From contig CAYVQZ010000012.1 of assembly GCA_964453435.1 (NCBI GenBank), positions 17,578-81,577 of the forward strand: 64,000 bases of DNA, read 5' to 3'. Made by a program: the position numbers and the translations under genes. Positions within the stretch are counted from its first letter, which is position 1, and each line of letters opens with the position of its first letter. The notes beneath the pieces were generated by a model, which did not search any database, was not told the DNA's origin, and saw only the letters and a program-made list of their open reading frames with translations. Source of the stretch: CAYVQZ01 sp964453435. GTDB taxonomy: Bacteria > Abyssobacteria > SURF-5. Shown piece by piece: positions 1-7,206 of this stretch.

Positions 1-181
1 CCCGAAGTTTGAGAATTTCATCTTGCTCCCACGCCTTGTTGTGTTCGGTGACGCAGATGCCATCGAGGCCCACGTGTTTAGCGGCCTCAATAAGCTGTTC
101 AACACTCATATTGCTGCACGCGGACATGGGGAACGTATGTGAATGGAGGTCGATTTTCAAGTCACGGCTCCGGATGAACAC
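1..181 (-). CDS. PHP-domain metal-dependent hydrolase, N-terminal part (runs off the window)
   Basis: Only the first 60 or so residues lie in the window; the gene continues past base 1. The reading frame starts with GTG at 181, one base after the stop of the upstream DUF2889 gene, and soon reads KIDLHSHTFPMSACS followed by GLDGICVTEHN. The HSH triad and the later TEHN are the first metal-ligand motifs of the PHP (polymerase and histidinol phosphatase) superfamily, which hydrolyses phosphoesters using two or three metal ions. An in-frame TTG nearer the HSH motif could also be the start. The tight spacing suggests co-transcription with the DUF2889 pair. The substrate cannot be told from the fragment. 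Confidence 0.75.
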   Translation of the reverse strand, partial: MFIRSRDLKIDLHSHTFPMSACSNMSVEQLIEAAKHVGLDGICVTEHNKAWEQDEILKLR

Positions 182-182
182 A

Positions 183-668
183 TTATCCGAAAAGACGTTT
201 CATCAGTGGTCCGTCTTCAGCATAGGCCATGCAATGGTTGCGCATGCCGGGCAGCATCTCGATTACGCGCCGCCGAACCGCGTCATCATCCGCCGGCAAT
301 CCCTCTTCCTCGAGGTCGTCTCTGGCAAAGCCGGTGGTCGCCGAAATGACCGAATGGCAACACTCGAGCAACAGTGTGGCGTAATGGCGGCAACCCGCGC
401 GTCCGATTTCCTTCTTGACCCTGTCGGTCAAACCCGGCTCGAGACGCATGCCAACCGCCTTGTGCAGGACTTCGTTCGAGCGAGGGCATTCGGGCGTTGT
501 GTAGCGCAGCATGCGCCCCTCAATTTGGATGATTTCGTATTCGGGCAGCGAAAACTCGACATCGAGCTCCATCGAATAGATGTAATCGTCGAGGAATCCA
601 TGAGCGACCACTTTGTCCTTCGATGGGCGTTCTATACCAACATGCTTCGTCCGTGTGAACATCAGCAT
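183..668 (-). CDS. DUF2889 family protein (first copy)
   Basis: 161 residues that resemble the DUF2889 family: an N-terminal RTKHVGIER strand, a central DGxL-like acidic strand region (FLDDYIYSMELDVEFSLPEYEI), and a C-terminal block with paired cysteines (LLECCHS) and MRNHCMAY. DUF2889 has no established biochemical role that I know of. It is often seen beside acyl-CoA or fatty-acid genes, as here. A Shine-Dalgarno sequence (AGGAGA) lies 6-8 bases before the ATG. The next gene upstream (690-1175) is a paralogue that shares the TRxKHVGxxR start, the AVGxRxxxGLT stretch and the Cys-rich end, so this looks like a tandem duplication. Confidence 0.7.
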   Translation of the reverse strand: MLMFTRTKHVGIERPSKDKVVAHGFLDDYIYSMELDVEFSLPEYEIIQIEGRMLRYTTPECPRSNEVLHKAVGMRLEPGLTDRVKKEIGRAGCRHYATLLLECCHSVISATTGFARDDLEEEGLPADDDAVRRRVIEMLPGMRNHCMAYAEDGPLMKRLFG

Positions 669-689
669 AGACGTTCTCCTATTTTAATG

Positions 690-1175
690 TTACAACCGTC
701 CTCTGAGCAGCGGCCCGTTTTCGTCAAAGGCAATGCAACTGTTCAGCAGACGCGGATTCATCTTGACCATTTGCGCCAAGCCTTCGGTGCGTTGTTCCTC
801 GTCCAGTTTGTCCGCCATGGCCATCTGCTGAGCCGTAAAGGACAGGATCACGGCGTCACAAGCCTCGAAGACCAGATTGGCCAGCAGGGAACAGCCCCGG
901 GGCCCGCCAATCAGGCTGTCAATCATTTTTGTGAGACCCGAACCCACCCGTAACCCGACCGCTTTCTCCAAAAGCGGAAGAGCATTTTTACAATCCTCAT
1001 CAGAGCATCGCAGGATGCTTCCGCGCGCGGCTGTTATTTCCAGGTCGGGTATCGTGACGTCGATCTCGACTTCCGCGGCGCAGTAGGCGTCTTCAAGTCG
1101 ATTGAGGACACGAAGCTTGTCGTCACCAAGCCGTAACACGCCGACGTGCTTATTCCGTGTGTAGGAAAGAACCAT
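690..1175 (-). CDS. DUF2889 family protein (second copy)
   Basis: 161 residues, the same length as its downstream paralogue. It begins TRNKHVGVLRL and has AVGLRVGSGLTKMID, then LVFEACDA and LLNSCIAF at the positions of the paralogue's cysteines. Function unknown. It is the first gene after a strong promoter (1288-1316), so the pair plus the PHP gene form a separate transcript from the acyl-CoA dehydrogenase operon, which ends at a hairpin at 1341-1362. Its ribosome site (AAGGAG) is one arm of a 14-base palindrome at 1179-1192, which might sequester it. Confidence 0.7.
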   Translation of the reverse strand: MVLSYTRNKHVGVLRLGDDKLRVLNRLEDAYCAAEVEIDVTIPDLEITAARGSILRCSDEDCKNALPLLEKAVGLRVGSGLTKMIDSLIGGPRGCSLLANLVFEACDAVILSFTAQQMAMADKLDEEQRTEGLAQMVKMNPRLLNSCIAFDENGPLLRGRL

Positions 1176-1178
1176 AGT

Positions 1179-1192
1179 AAGGAGGTCTCCTT
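1179..1192 (-). promoter_or_regulatory. Palindrome containing the ribosome binding site of the DUF2889 gene
   Basis: The 14 bases read AAGGAGACCTCCTT on the minus strand, four bases before the ATG at 1175. One arm is the Shine-Dalgarno AAGGAG. It could be a protein site or simply chance; a two-base loop is too tight for a normal RNA hairpin. Confidence 0.3.
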
Positions 1193-1287
1193 CGTGATGC
1201 CGCCGAACAGAACGTATTCGTCAGTCATTTTTTGCGGGGATTCCAGCGAAGAGCGGGCATAGGTACGAGATCGGTTTTACCAAACAA

Positions 1288-1316
1288 ACTATACTCCACA
1301 CGAAGGTGGATGTCAA
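1288..1316 (-). promoter_or_regulatory. Sigma70-type promoter for the DUF2889 operon, with an inverted repeat in the spacer
   Basis: On the minus strand the -35 is TTGACA (1311-1316), the spacer is 17 bases and the -10 is TATAGT (1288-1293). The spacer contains TCCAC-6-GTGGA (1295-1310), a position typical of a repressor site. The leader to the ATG at 1175 is about 105 bases. Confidence 0.7.
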
Positions 1317-1340
1317 CAAGGGAAAGGTCAAAGAGAGGAA

Positions 1341-1362
1341 AGGCGAGGCATGCGCCTCGCCT
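1341..1362 (-). terminator. Hairpin terminator after the acyl-CoA dehydrogenase gene
   Basis: A perfect 9-base stem (AGGCGAGGC / GCCTCGCCT) with a 4-base loop is followed on the minus strand by the T-rich stretch TTCCTCTCTTT. It lies between the stop of the dehydrogenase (1467) and the DUF2889 promoter. Confidence 0.65.
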
Positions 1363-1466
1363 TCTCGTCAGACTTCGCCGGCAGTGGTGGGCCTGTTACG
1401 GGCTCCGATACAGGAGTTATGTGTGGGTGGTTCTTCCTCGCAACCTTCCTCGCTCTCTCCCCCGTA

Positions 1467-2621
1467 TTATCCTTTCCCTAAGCTACGGGCGATGATGAGC
1501 CGCATTACCTCTGAAGTGCCGGCGAAAATTGTCTGAATACGCCCATCGATCCAAAACTTCGAGATCGGATACTCCTCGCAGTAGCCGTAGCCGCCATGCA
1601 GTTGAAGGCAGCGGTCGGCAACCCGATTAGCCATCTCACAAACCCAGAGCTTTGCCATGCAGGTTTCCGTTACAACGTTTTCGCCCGCGATGTGGTCCAT
1701 GATCAGCCGGTCCATGAAAGCGCGACCGACCGATACCTCGCTGGCGAGGTCGGCAAGCAGGAACTGTGTGTTCTGGAAATGGAATATGGGCCTGCCGAAT
1801 TGCTCTCTCTCTTTCGTGTATTGGATAGTCAGTTCGAGGCATTTCTCCGCCGCCGCCTGTCCTCCGATAGCGCAAACGAGTCGTTCCGGCTGAAGCTTCT
1901 GCATCATCATGAAGAAGCCCGAGCCTTCAGTGCCCAGCAGATTATTTGCAGGCACACGGCAGTCGTCGAAAAAAAGCTCTGCGGTATCCTGTGCTTTCAT
2001 TCCTATCTTCGGAATTTTTTTCCCGCGCTCGAATCCCGGTGTATCGCGTTCCACCACGATCAGACTGATGCCCGCATAGGGAGGGTCAGTCTTCGAGTCG
2101 GTCTTCGCCGCCACAATCACGAGGTCGGCAAGCAGGCCGTTCGAAATGAACGTTTTCTGGCCGTTCAGGACATAGTCGTCGCCATCCCTGACTGCGGTTG
2201 TCTTGATGGCTTGCACGTCCGAACCCGCGTTCGGCTCGGTCATCGCGAGAGCGCTGATTTTCCCGCCGCTGACGCATCCCGGAAGCCATCGCTCCTTTTG
2301 TTCGTCGTTTGCGAAGGACCCGAGGTATTGCACAACGATATCATTGTGCAGCGGGAGCGCGAATCCGGATGCGCCCGCCTTGGTGAGTTCCTCGATCATT
2401 ACGACCGAATAGAGGAAATCGGCTTCGATGCCGCCGTATTTCTCCTCCACCCAGGGACAGAGAAAACCGTTTTCTCCCGCCTTGAGCCACAGCTCGCGGG
2501 AGACCATTCCGTCCTTTTCCCATTGCTCGTGATACGGCGCAATTTCCTTTTCGATGAATTTCCGAAACGTATCACGGAGCATTTCATGCTCCTCGGTAAC
2601 AGGGAGTCTGCTCTTCAACAT
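1467..2621 (-). CDS. Acyl-CoA dehydrogenase (IVD/LCAD-like active-site variant)
   Basis: 384 residues, full length for this FAD flavoprotein family, which makes the alpha,beta double bond of an acyl-CoA and passes electrons to electron-transfer flavoprotein. Visible landmarks: MTEPNAGSD near residue 127 (FAD/substrate region), REQFGRPIFHFQ near 275, and LHGGYGYCEEYPI near 345. Near residue 370 the usual YEGTSE reads FAGTSE, so the glutamate that is the catalytic base in medium-chain enzymes is alanine; isovaleryl-CoA and long-chain enzymes share this and carry the base elsewhere. GGAGG precedes the ATG by 9 bases. It follows the MaoC gene by 34 bases, so the two form an operon. Confidence 0.93.
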   Translation of the reverse strand: MLKSRLPVTEEHEMLRDTFRKFIEKEIAPYHEQWEKDGMVSRELWLKAGENGFLCPWVEEKYGGIEADFLYSVVMIEELTKAGASGFALPLHNDIVVQYLGSFANDEQKERWLPGCVSGGKISALAMTEPNAGSDVQAIKTTAVRDGDDYVLNGQKTFISNGLLADLVIVAAKTDSKTDPPYAGISLIVVERDTPGFERGKKIPKIGMKAQDTAELFFDDCRVPANNLLGTEGSGFFMMMQKLQPERLVCAIGGQAAAEKCLELTIQYTKEREQFGRPIFHFQNTQFLLADLASEVSVGRAFMDRLIMDHIAGENVVTETCMAKLWVCEMANRVADRCLQLHGGYGYCEEYPISKFWIDGRIQTIFAGTSEVMRLIIARSLGKG

Positions 2622-2655
2622 TAATACTTCCTCCAGTCCTGAAAGGCGATTCCCA

Positions 2656-3513
2656 TCAGACGTTCAAGGCAACGGCCGCGTTCGTTATGACATCGAGTCC
2701 GCGTTCCGCGGTCTTTGCCTTGAGGATAACCGTATCGCCCTCTTTCCACATTTCGGTAACGATGGTCTCTCCGGGAAAGACGTGGCTGGCGAATCGGACT
2801 TTAATACTCTTGAATTTTGACGGGTCGTTGTCGCAATATTCTTTCAGCACGGCGCGTCCAACGAAGCCGAACGAGCAAAGGCCATGGAGAATCGGCTTCT
2901 CGAAACCTCCCATTGCAGCAAAATTCGGGTCTGCATGAAGCGGGTTGCGATCTCCGCAAAGGCGATAAATGAGCGCCTGTTGCGGGAGAGTTTTTTCTTC
3001 GACGACCTTGTCGGGAGCGCGGTCTGGCGGCTGATTTCCGGGTTTCGGGCCGCTCTCTCCACCGAAACCACCCTCGCCTCTGAGAAATACCGAAAACGTA
3101 TTGAAGAAAATCTCGTCGCCATTTTCGTCTGTCGTCACCGCATCCAGCAACACGAGCGCGCCCTTGCCTTTGTCGTAAATCGCCGATATCACCGGTTGTG
3201 TCGTAAGCGTGCCGCTGGTCGGGATGGGATGCTTTTTGATTTCCAGATATTGTTCGCCATGAAGAAGCATCATTGGATTGAATTCCATCCCCGGCGCATT
3301 CATCAGACCCACGAGCGAGGGGAAGGGCGGGACAACACCGAACGTGGGCAATACTTGCAGGTCGTTTTCGTAACAGAACTTCAACTGCTCTTCTGCTGTG
3401 GGTGGAACGCCGGCTCCGATCCCAAGCGCATATAACATGACGTCTCTGTCTGTGTACTCATAGGGAAGCGCGCCCAGCTTGGCGCCTACGGCTTTTTTGG
3501 GGTCAACAGGCAT
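2656..3513 (-). CDS. MaoC-family (R)-hydratase, double hot-dog 2-enoyl-CoA hydratase 2 type
   Basis: 285 residues, the size of the two-domain hydratase-2 proteins related to the hydratase part of peroxisomal multifunctional enzyme 2. The hydratase-2 signature YRLCGDRNPLHADP lies near residues 183-196 in the second half, including the Asp and His used to add water to a 2-enoyl-CoA, normally giving the (3R)-hydroxyacyl-CoA. The N-terminal half is the degenerate hot dog that binds the acyl chain. GGAGAGGAACC precedes the ATG. It lies between a TetR gene and an acyl-CoA dehydrogenase on one strand, consistent with a short beta-oxidation-like operon. Confidence 0.9.
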   Translation of the reverse strand: MPVDPKKAVGAKLGALPYEYTDRDVMLYALGIGAGVPPTAEEQLKFCYENDLQVLPTFGVVPPFPSLVGLMNAPGMEFNPMMLLHGEQYLEIKKHPIPTSGTLTTQPVISAIYDKGKGALVLLDAVTTDENGDEIFFNTFSVFLRGEGGFGGESGPKPGNQPPDRAPDKVVEEKTLPQQALIYRLCGDRNPLHADPNFAAMGGFEKPILHGLCSFGFVGRAVLKEYCDNDPSKFKSIKVRFASHVFPGETIVTEMWKEGDTVILKAKTAERGLDVITNAAVALNV

Positions 3514-3576
3514 GGTTCCTCTCCTTCTCGGTTTTCAAAATCCGTTTCCATTGTTGCGTTGGGTTCATTTTTTCAT

Positions 3577-3606
3577 ATGCTTCCTGCAAGCGGGAAGCAT
3601 TATATA
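3577..3606 (-). promoter_or_regulatory. Promoter -10 and palindromic operator candidate for the maoC-acd operon
   Basis: On the minus strand TATAAT (3599-3604) is followed by an inverted repeat ATGCTTCC-8-GGAAGCAT (3577-3600) that overlaps the -10 edge and the expected start of transcription. There is no clear -35. The position suits repression by the TetR protein encoded immediately upstream; it lacks the T-run of a terminator. Confidence 0.5.
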
Positions 3607-3648
3607 CCATGAAAGTTTTTGAGAAAAGCAGTGAAACGGAGCTCTCGT

Positions 3649-4320
3649 TCAGCCCGGTTTCAGACCACGCAAACAAAAGCGGATGATCGCCTTCTCTATT
3701 TCTTCCGGTTTCTCGGGTGGCTGTGGTGACAAAAGCCAGCGCCCCATGACCACGGCAACACCCATGATTACTGTTGCCAGCACCGCCGGTTCCGTCTCGC
3801 TCAGCTTTCCCGATTCGATTCCTTCCCGAAGGATACTGTAAAGTTCGGCCCCAATCCCGGAGTGGAGCTTCATCGTGTATTCGGCGTCCACCGGTGGCCC
3901 TTCAATCAGGATTAATCGTGCAAGGCCGGCATTCTCGCGAAAATACTCAAAGCTCACTCTTAGGGCCGCGACCACCTGCTGTTCGACCGACATGGACGGC
4001 TTCCGCGCTTCGAGCCATTTGGCGTGCATTTCCCTGTTTGCGCGCCGGACGAGCGCATCGAATATTTCTCGCTTGTCGCGGAAATGGACATAGAACGTTC
4101 CCGCCCCCAAGTCGGCCCGAGCCGAAATCTCGCGGGTAGTTGTGCTGTCATATCCTTTTTCAAGAAATATTTGTTGCGCCGCATCGATCAGTCGGTTGCG
4201 TGTTTCGCGGCTCCTTCTTTGGGACCGATTCTCTGCGGGCCGGAAATTTTTTTTCACGGTTTGCGCGCTTTGTTTATTGCATTCGAGCGGGCATTGAGTC
4301 GACGAGGAGATTCTTGACAA
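3649..4320 (-). CDS. TetR/AcrR family transcriptional regulator
   Basis: About 200-223 residues. The N-terminal helix-turn-helix is clear: RNRLIDAAQQIFLEKGYDSTT then REISARADLGAGTFYVHFRDKREIF. The rest is the all-helical ligand domain, unassignable by eye. The start is uncertain: TTG at 4320 lies inside the -35 of the divergent promoter and has no ribosome site, and GTG at 4257 is an alternative. It sits between a maoC-acd operon on its own strand and the divergent DUF35-thiolase pair, both having palindromes at their promoters, so it probably responds to an acyl-CoA and controls both. That role is inference. Confidence 0.88.
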   Translation of the reverse strand: MSRISSSTQCPLECNKQSAQTVKKNFRPAENRSQRRSRETRNRLIDAAQQIFLEKGYDSTTTREISARADLGAGTFYVHFRDKREIFDALVRRANREMHAKWLEARKPSMSVEQQVVAALRVSFEYFRENAGLARLILIEGPPVDAEYTMKLHSGIGAELYSILREGIESGKLSETEPAVLATVIMGVAVVMGRWLLSPQPPEKPEEIEKAIIRFCLRGLKPG

Positions 4321-4347
4321 TTATTCAGTGCTGAGATATGCTCAATT
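4314..4347 (+). promoter_or_regulatory. Promoter of the DUF35-thiolase operon with a small palindrome over the -10
   Basis: TTGACA (4314-4319), a 17-base spacer and TATGCT (4337-4342). TGAG-5-CTCA overlaps the -10, a possible operator for the divergent TetR protein. Confidence 0.6.
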
Positions 4348-4438
4348 ATACGGTCCTGACCGCTTCGTGTCAAGGCAAGAAAAATCGCTCCGGAAAAATG
4401 CAACAAAGAAGGAACGCGGCGGAAAGAAGGAGAAAGAA

Positions 4439-4879
4439 ATGACCGAATCGTACGGAATCGAGAGGGAATTTCTTCGGGGCGCGCTGACAAAACCGCTCTC
4501 GCCGGAAAGCAGGCTCGTCGCCTCGAAGTGCAAGAAATGCGGAAAACTGCATTTCCCCCCGCAACGGTTGTGCTCGGAGTGTTACAGTTGGGAGGAGATG
4601 GAAGAGGTTGCTTTGAGTCGGCGCGGCACAATATTTTCCTGGACTGTTTCCTATATGATGGGCAAACATCCGATCGGATACGTGGATTTGCCCGAAGGCA
4701 TTCGGGTCTTCACGATGTTTGCCGATTTGGGTGAGAATCCGACGCAGGCGCTGGATATCGGAAAGGAAGTCGAACTCGTGGTGGCTCCAATGCGCGAAAT
4801 GGAGTTCGGCATGGAAATCGGGTCGACGGAGTTTATCGGATATAAGTTCAGGCCGGTACAAGAGGGGGCTGGGAAATGA
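4439..4879 (+). CDS. DUF35 zinc-ribbon/OB-fold acyl-CoA-associated protein
   Basis: 146 residues from an ATG with AAGGAG upstream; an open frame continues back to 4328 but overlaps the promoter. Cys31, Cys34, Cys45 and Cys48 form the rubredoxin-like zinc ribbon, followed by an OB fold (GTIFSWTVSYM, FTMFADL). DUF35 proteins pair with SCP-x-type thiolases and related CoA enzymes, where they bind the acyl-CoA or complete the active complex. The stop overlaps the next gene's start by 4 bases (ATGA), which supports a stoichiometric complex with that thiolase. Confidence 0.9.
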   Translation: MTESYGIEREFLRGALTKPLSPESRLVASKCKKCGKLHFPPQRLCSECYSWEEMEEVALSRRGTIFSWTVSYMMGKHPIGYVDLPEGIRVFTMFADLGENPTQALDIGKEVELVVAPMREMEFGMEIGSTEFIGYKFRPVQEGAGK

Positions 4880-6081
4880 GGGAAGTCTGCGTTATCGGAG
4901 TGGGAATGACGAAATTCGGGAAGTATTTGGATAAAGAGCCTCGGTGGCTTGCGGAAGAGGCGGTATATAACGCAGTCACCGATGCGGGCATTAACCACAA
5001 AGAAATCGATGTGGCGTATGTCGGCAATGTCGGCGCAGGCGCTTTTTGCAAGCAGGGTTTCACGATTCTCGGTGAAGTCGTTCTGGCGCCGATCGGGCTG
5101 GGCGGCATCCCGATTACGACGGTGAGCAACGCGTGCGCCAGCGCAAGCTCGGCCTTTCGTGAAGCCGTGCTGGCGGTTGCGAGCGGCTATCACGAAATGG
5201 CGCTTGCCCTCGGCGTTGAGAAGATGCAGATCGATAAAGCCGAATTGATGATGGATGAGCGAAAGCGTTCGAGAGTAATGGGTATGGGAGGAAACGGGGC
5301 TGACGCGGAGCTCGAGGGTCAGTTTGGCCTCAGTTTCCCCGGGTTTTTCGGAATGGTGGCGAATCGCCATATGAAGCTGCATGGCACAACGGTGGAGCAT
5401 CTTGCCATGGTGTCGGTCAAGAACCGGGCGAACGCATCGAAAAATCCATATGCGCAATTTCAGAAGTCTATAACCTTAAGCGATGTGCTCGAATCGCGAA
5501 TGGTCGCATATCCTCTCACATTCCTCATGTGCTGTCCCACGACGGATGGAGCCGCTGCGGCGATTGTGACATCGAAGAAGCGAGCCGAAAAGATATGTAA
5601 GAAGCCAGTGAACGTCGCCGCGAGCGTTCTCAGGACGGCAACATTCGAGCCCAGTGAAAACGACCTCGAATCGATGCGGCCAACGGTTCAAGCGGCACAG
5701 GAAGCATACAAACAGGCAAGGGTCGAACCCAGAGAAATCGATGTGGCCTTGGTTCACGATTGTTTTTCGATATCTGAATTGCTTCATTACGAAGACCTCG
5801 GTTTCTGCGAGAAGGGCGATGCGAAATCGATGATCGAGCGGGGAGAGACGGAGATCGGCGGGCGCAGCCCGGTGAATCCCTGTGGCGGCCTGCTGTCGAA
5901 GGGTCATCCCGTGGGCGCGACCGGAGTGGCGCAGGTCTGCGAGATAACCTGGCAATTGCGGGGCGAGGCTGGGGAGCGACAGGTTGACGGCGCCACAGTC
6001 GGCTTAACCCACACACTGGGCGGCACTTCCCATGCCGAAGGGGTCGCCTGCGGCGTCAATATCCTCGAGCGTGGCTGGTGA
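4876..6081 (+). CDS. Thiolase (SCP-x type acetyl-CoA acyltransferase)
   Basis: 401 residues, normal for the family. The nucleophile is Cys87 in SNACASASSAF, and the C-terminal half carries NPCGGLLSKGHPVGATG, with the His of GHPxGATG, plus HDCFSISE. These are the features of the sterol-carrier-protein-x-type thiolase branch that cleaves 3-ketoacyl-CoA with CoA, or runs the reverse condensation. It is translationally coupled to the DUF35 gene. Some family members are inactive scaffolds, but the catalytic Cys and His are present here. Confidence 0.92.
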   Translation: MREVCVIGVGMTKFGKYLDKEPRWLAEEAVYNAVTDAGINHKEIDVAYVGNVGAGAFCKQGFTILGEVVLAPIGLGGIPITTVSNACASASSAFREAVLAVASGYHEMALALGVEKMQIDKAELMMDERKRSRVMGMGGNGADAELEGQFGLSFPGFFGMVANRHMKLHGTTVEHLAMVSVKNRANASKNPYAQFQKSITLSDVLESRMVAYPLTFLMCCPTTDGAAAAIVTSKKRAEKICKKPVNVAASVLRTATFEPSENDLESMRPTVQAAQEAYKQARVEPREIDVALVHDCFSISELLHYEDLGFCEKGDAKSMIERGETEIGGRSPVNPCGGLLSKGHPVGATGVAQVCEITWQLRGEAGERQVDGATVGLTHTLGGTSHAEGVACGVNILERGW

Positions 6082-6229
6082 CGCGGGTGAGCTTGTGCGG
6101 AATGTGCGCCTCGCGCGCGAGAGCTTTCCACCGTCGGGAGTATTTGGCCGTAATGCGCTTCCTGCTTTACCGGCAGGAGCAAGATAAGAAGCGGCAGGAT
6201 GGCCAACGAAGAGAAATCGCGCGCCGAGC

Positions 6230-7156
6230 CTATTGCAGTCCGAGCAAGCGTGCCGCGTTCCCTCCGAGTATTGCGTCGACCTCCTCATCCGTGAAATTAA
6301 TGCCTGCCGGAGCGTTGCGCGGCAGCTCCCTGATAAGCTGAATCCATTCCTTTGTCGATATCACGATTCCAAAGATCGGGTTGTCGGTTCCGAAGAGCAC
6401 CTTCGAGATACCCGCATAGTCGATCAAGTCGCGCAGTTCGCGGCAGAACAGTTCATAGTGGCCGAACGCGAATGCGTCCCACATTGCGAGGTCGCCGTGC
6501 AGATTCGGTTGATGCGATGCGAGCGCAGCCCATGGTCGCCAGTTCATCTGACCCATGTGAGCGGCAATTACCCTGAGGTCTGGAAAGTCGACAGCGAGGT
6601 CGGCGAGGAGCATGGGGTCGGAGTATTTGCACCGGGCGGGTGGCATGAGAGGACCGGTGTGAGTGAGGAGAACGCCGCTGTTCGCCTGAACTATTTCGAG
6701 AAGTTTATATGACTCGGGGCTCGCCGGGTCATAGCCTGAATCGGGATGATACTTGAGCCCTTTCATTCCGTATTCTTCAAAACACCGTTTCAGCATATCC
6801 GGAGCATCAGCACGCCTTGGGTCGACCCCTGCCAACGCCATCACCCGATCGGGATTACTTTGGGCGATTGCGCCGACCGCCTGATTTTGCATCTGAGCGA
6901 GCTCCGCGGTCAACAATTCATTGTCAGCGTTATCAACGGCGCAGATGCAGGTGAAATCGATACCCGCCGAATCCATCGATGCGAGCAGTTTTTCGCCGGT
7001 CGGGTCCGCATACGTCTCGGACGCGTTCCTGGCCAGAGCCTCACGGTCCACGGGTTTTCCCATGATTCGAAGGGCGCGTATCGGATCATCGAGCAAGTGG
7101 TCAACCATCTCGTCGGGCAACATCGGAATGAGGTGGTAATGCACATCAACTATCAT
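6230..7156 (-). CDS. Amidohydrolase 2 (ACMSD-like) metal-dependent hydrolase or decarboxylase
   Basis: 308 residues of the TIM-barrel amidohydrolase-2 family. The HxH metal motif is at the very start (VDVHYHL), followed by HTGPL, AAHMGQMNW and the late FGTDNP aspartate. Family members include aminocarboxymuconate-semialdehyde decarboxylase and 2,6-dihydroxybenzoate decarboxylase, as well as hydrolases, so the reaction is uncertain. AAGGAGG precedes the ATG. It is the last gene of an operon with two acyl-CoA ligases, 50 bases behind the second, and may release or process the acid that those ligases activate. Confidence 0.85.
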   Translation of the reverse strand: MIVDVHYHLIPMLPDEMVDHLLDDPIRALRIMGKPVDREALARNASETYADPTGEKLLASMDSAGIDFTCICAVDNADNELLTAELAQMQNQAVGAIAQSNPDRVMALAGVDPRRADAPDMLKRCFEEYGMKGLKYHPDSGYDPASPESYKLLEIVQANSGVLLTHTGPLMPPARCKYSDPMLLADLAVDFPDLRVIAAHMGQMNWRPWAALASHQPNLHGDLAMWDAFAFGHYELFCRELRDLIDYAGISKVLFGTDNPIFGIVISTKEWIQLIRELPRNAPAGINFTDEEVDAILGGNAARLLGLQ

Positions 7157-7206
7157 TTTAGCCTCCTTGAAGCGTTTTCAGAATTCGATTTGTTATGGCG
7201 AATCGT

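Noticed and set aside
1596..2624. 342-codon plus-strand frame
   Set aside because: It is antisense to the acyl-CoA dehydrogenase, which has clear motifs and a ribosome site; its own translation has no family features.
6082..6229. Terminator between the thiolase and amidohydrolase genes
   Set aside because: CCTGC/GCAGG near 6163-6180 makes only a short stem and has no T run.
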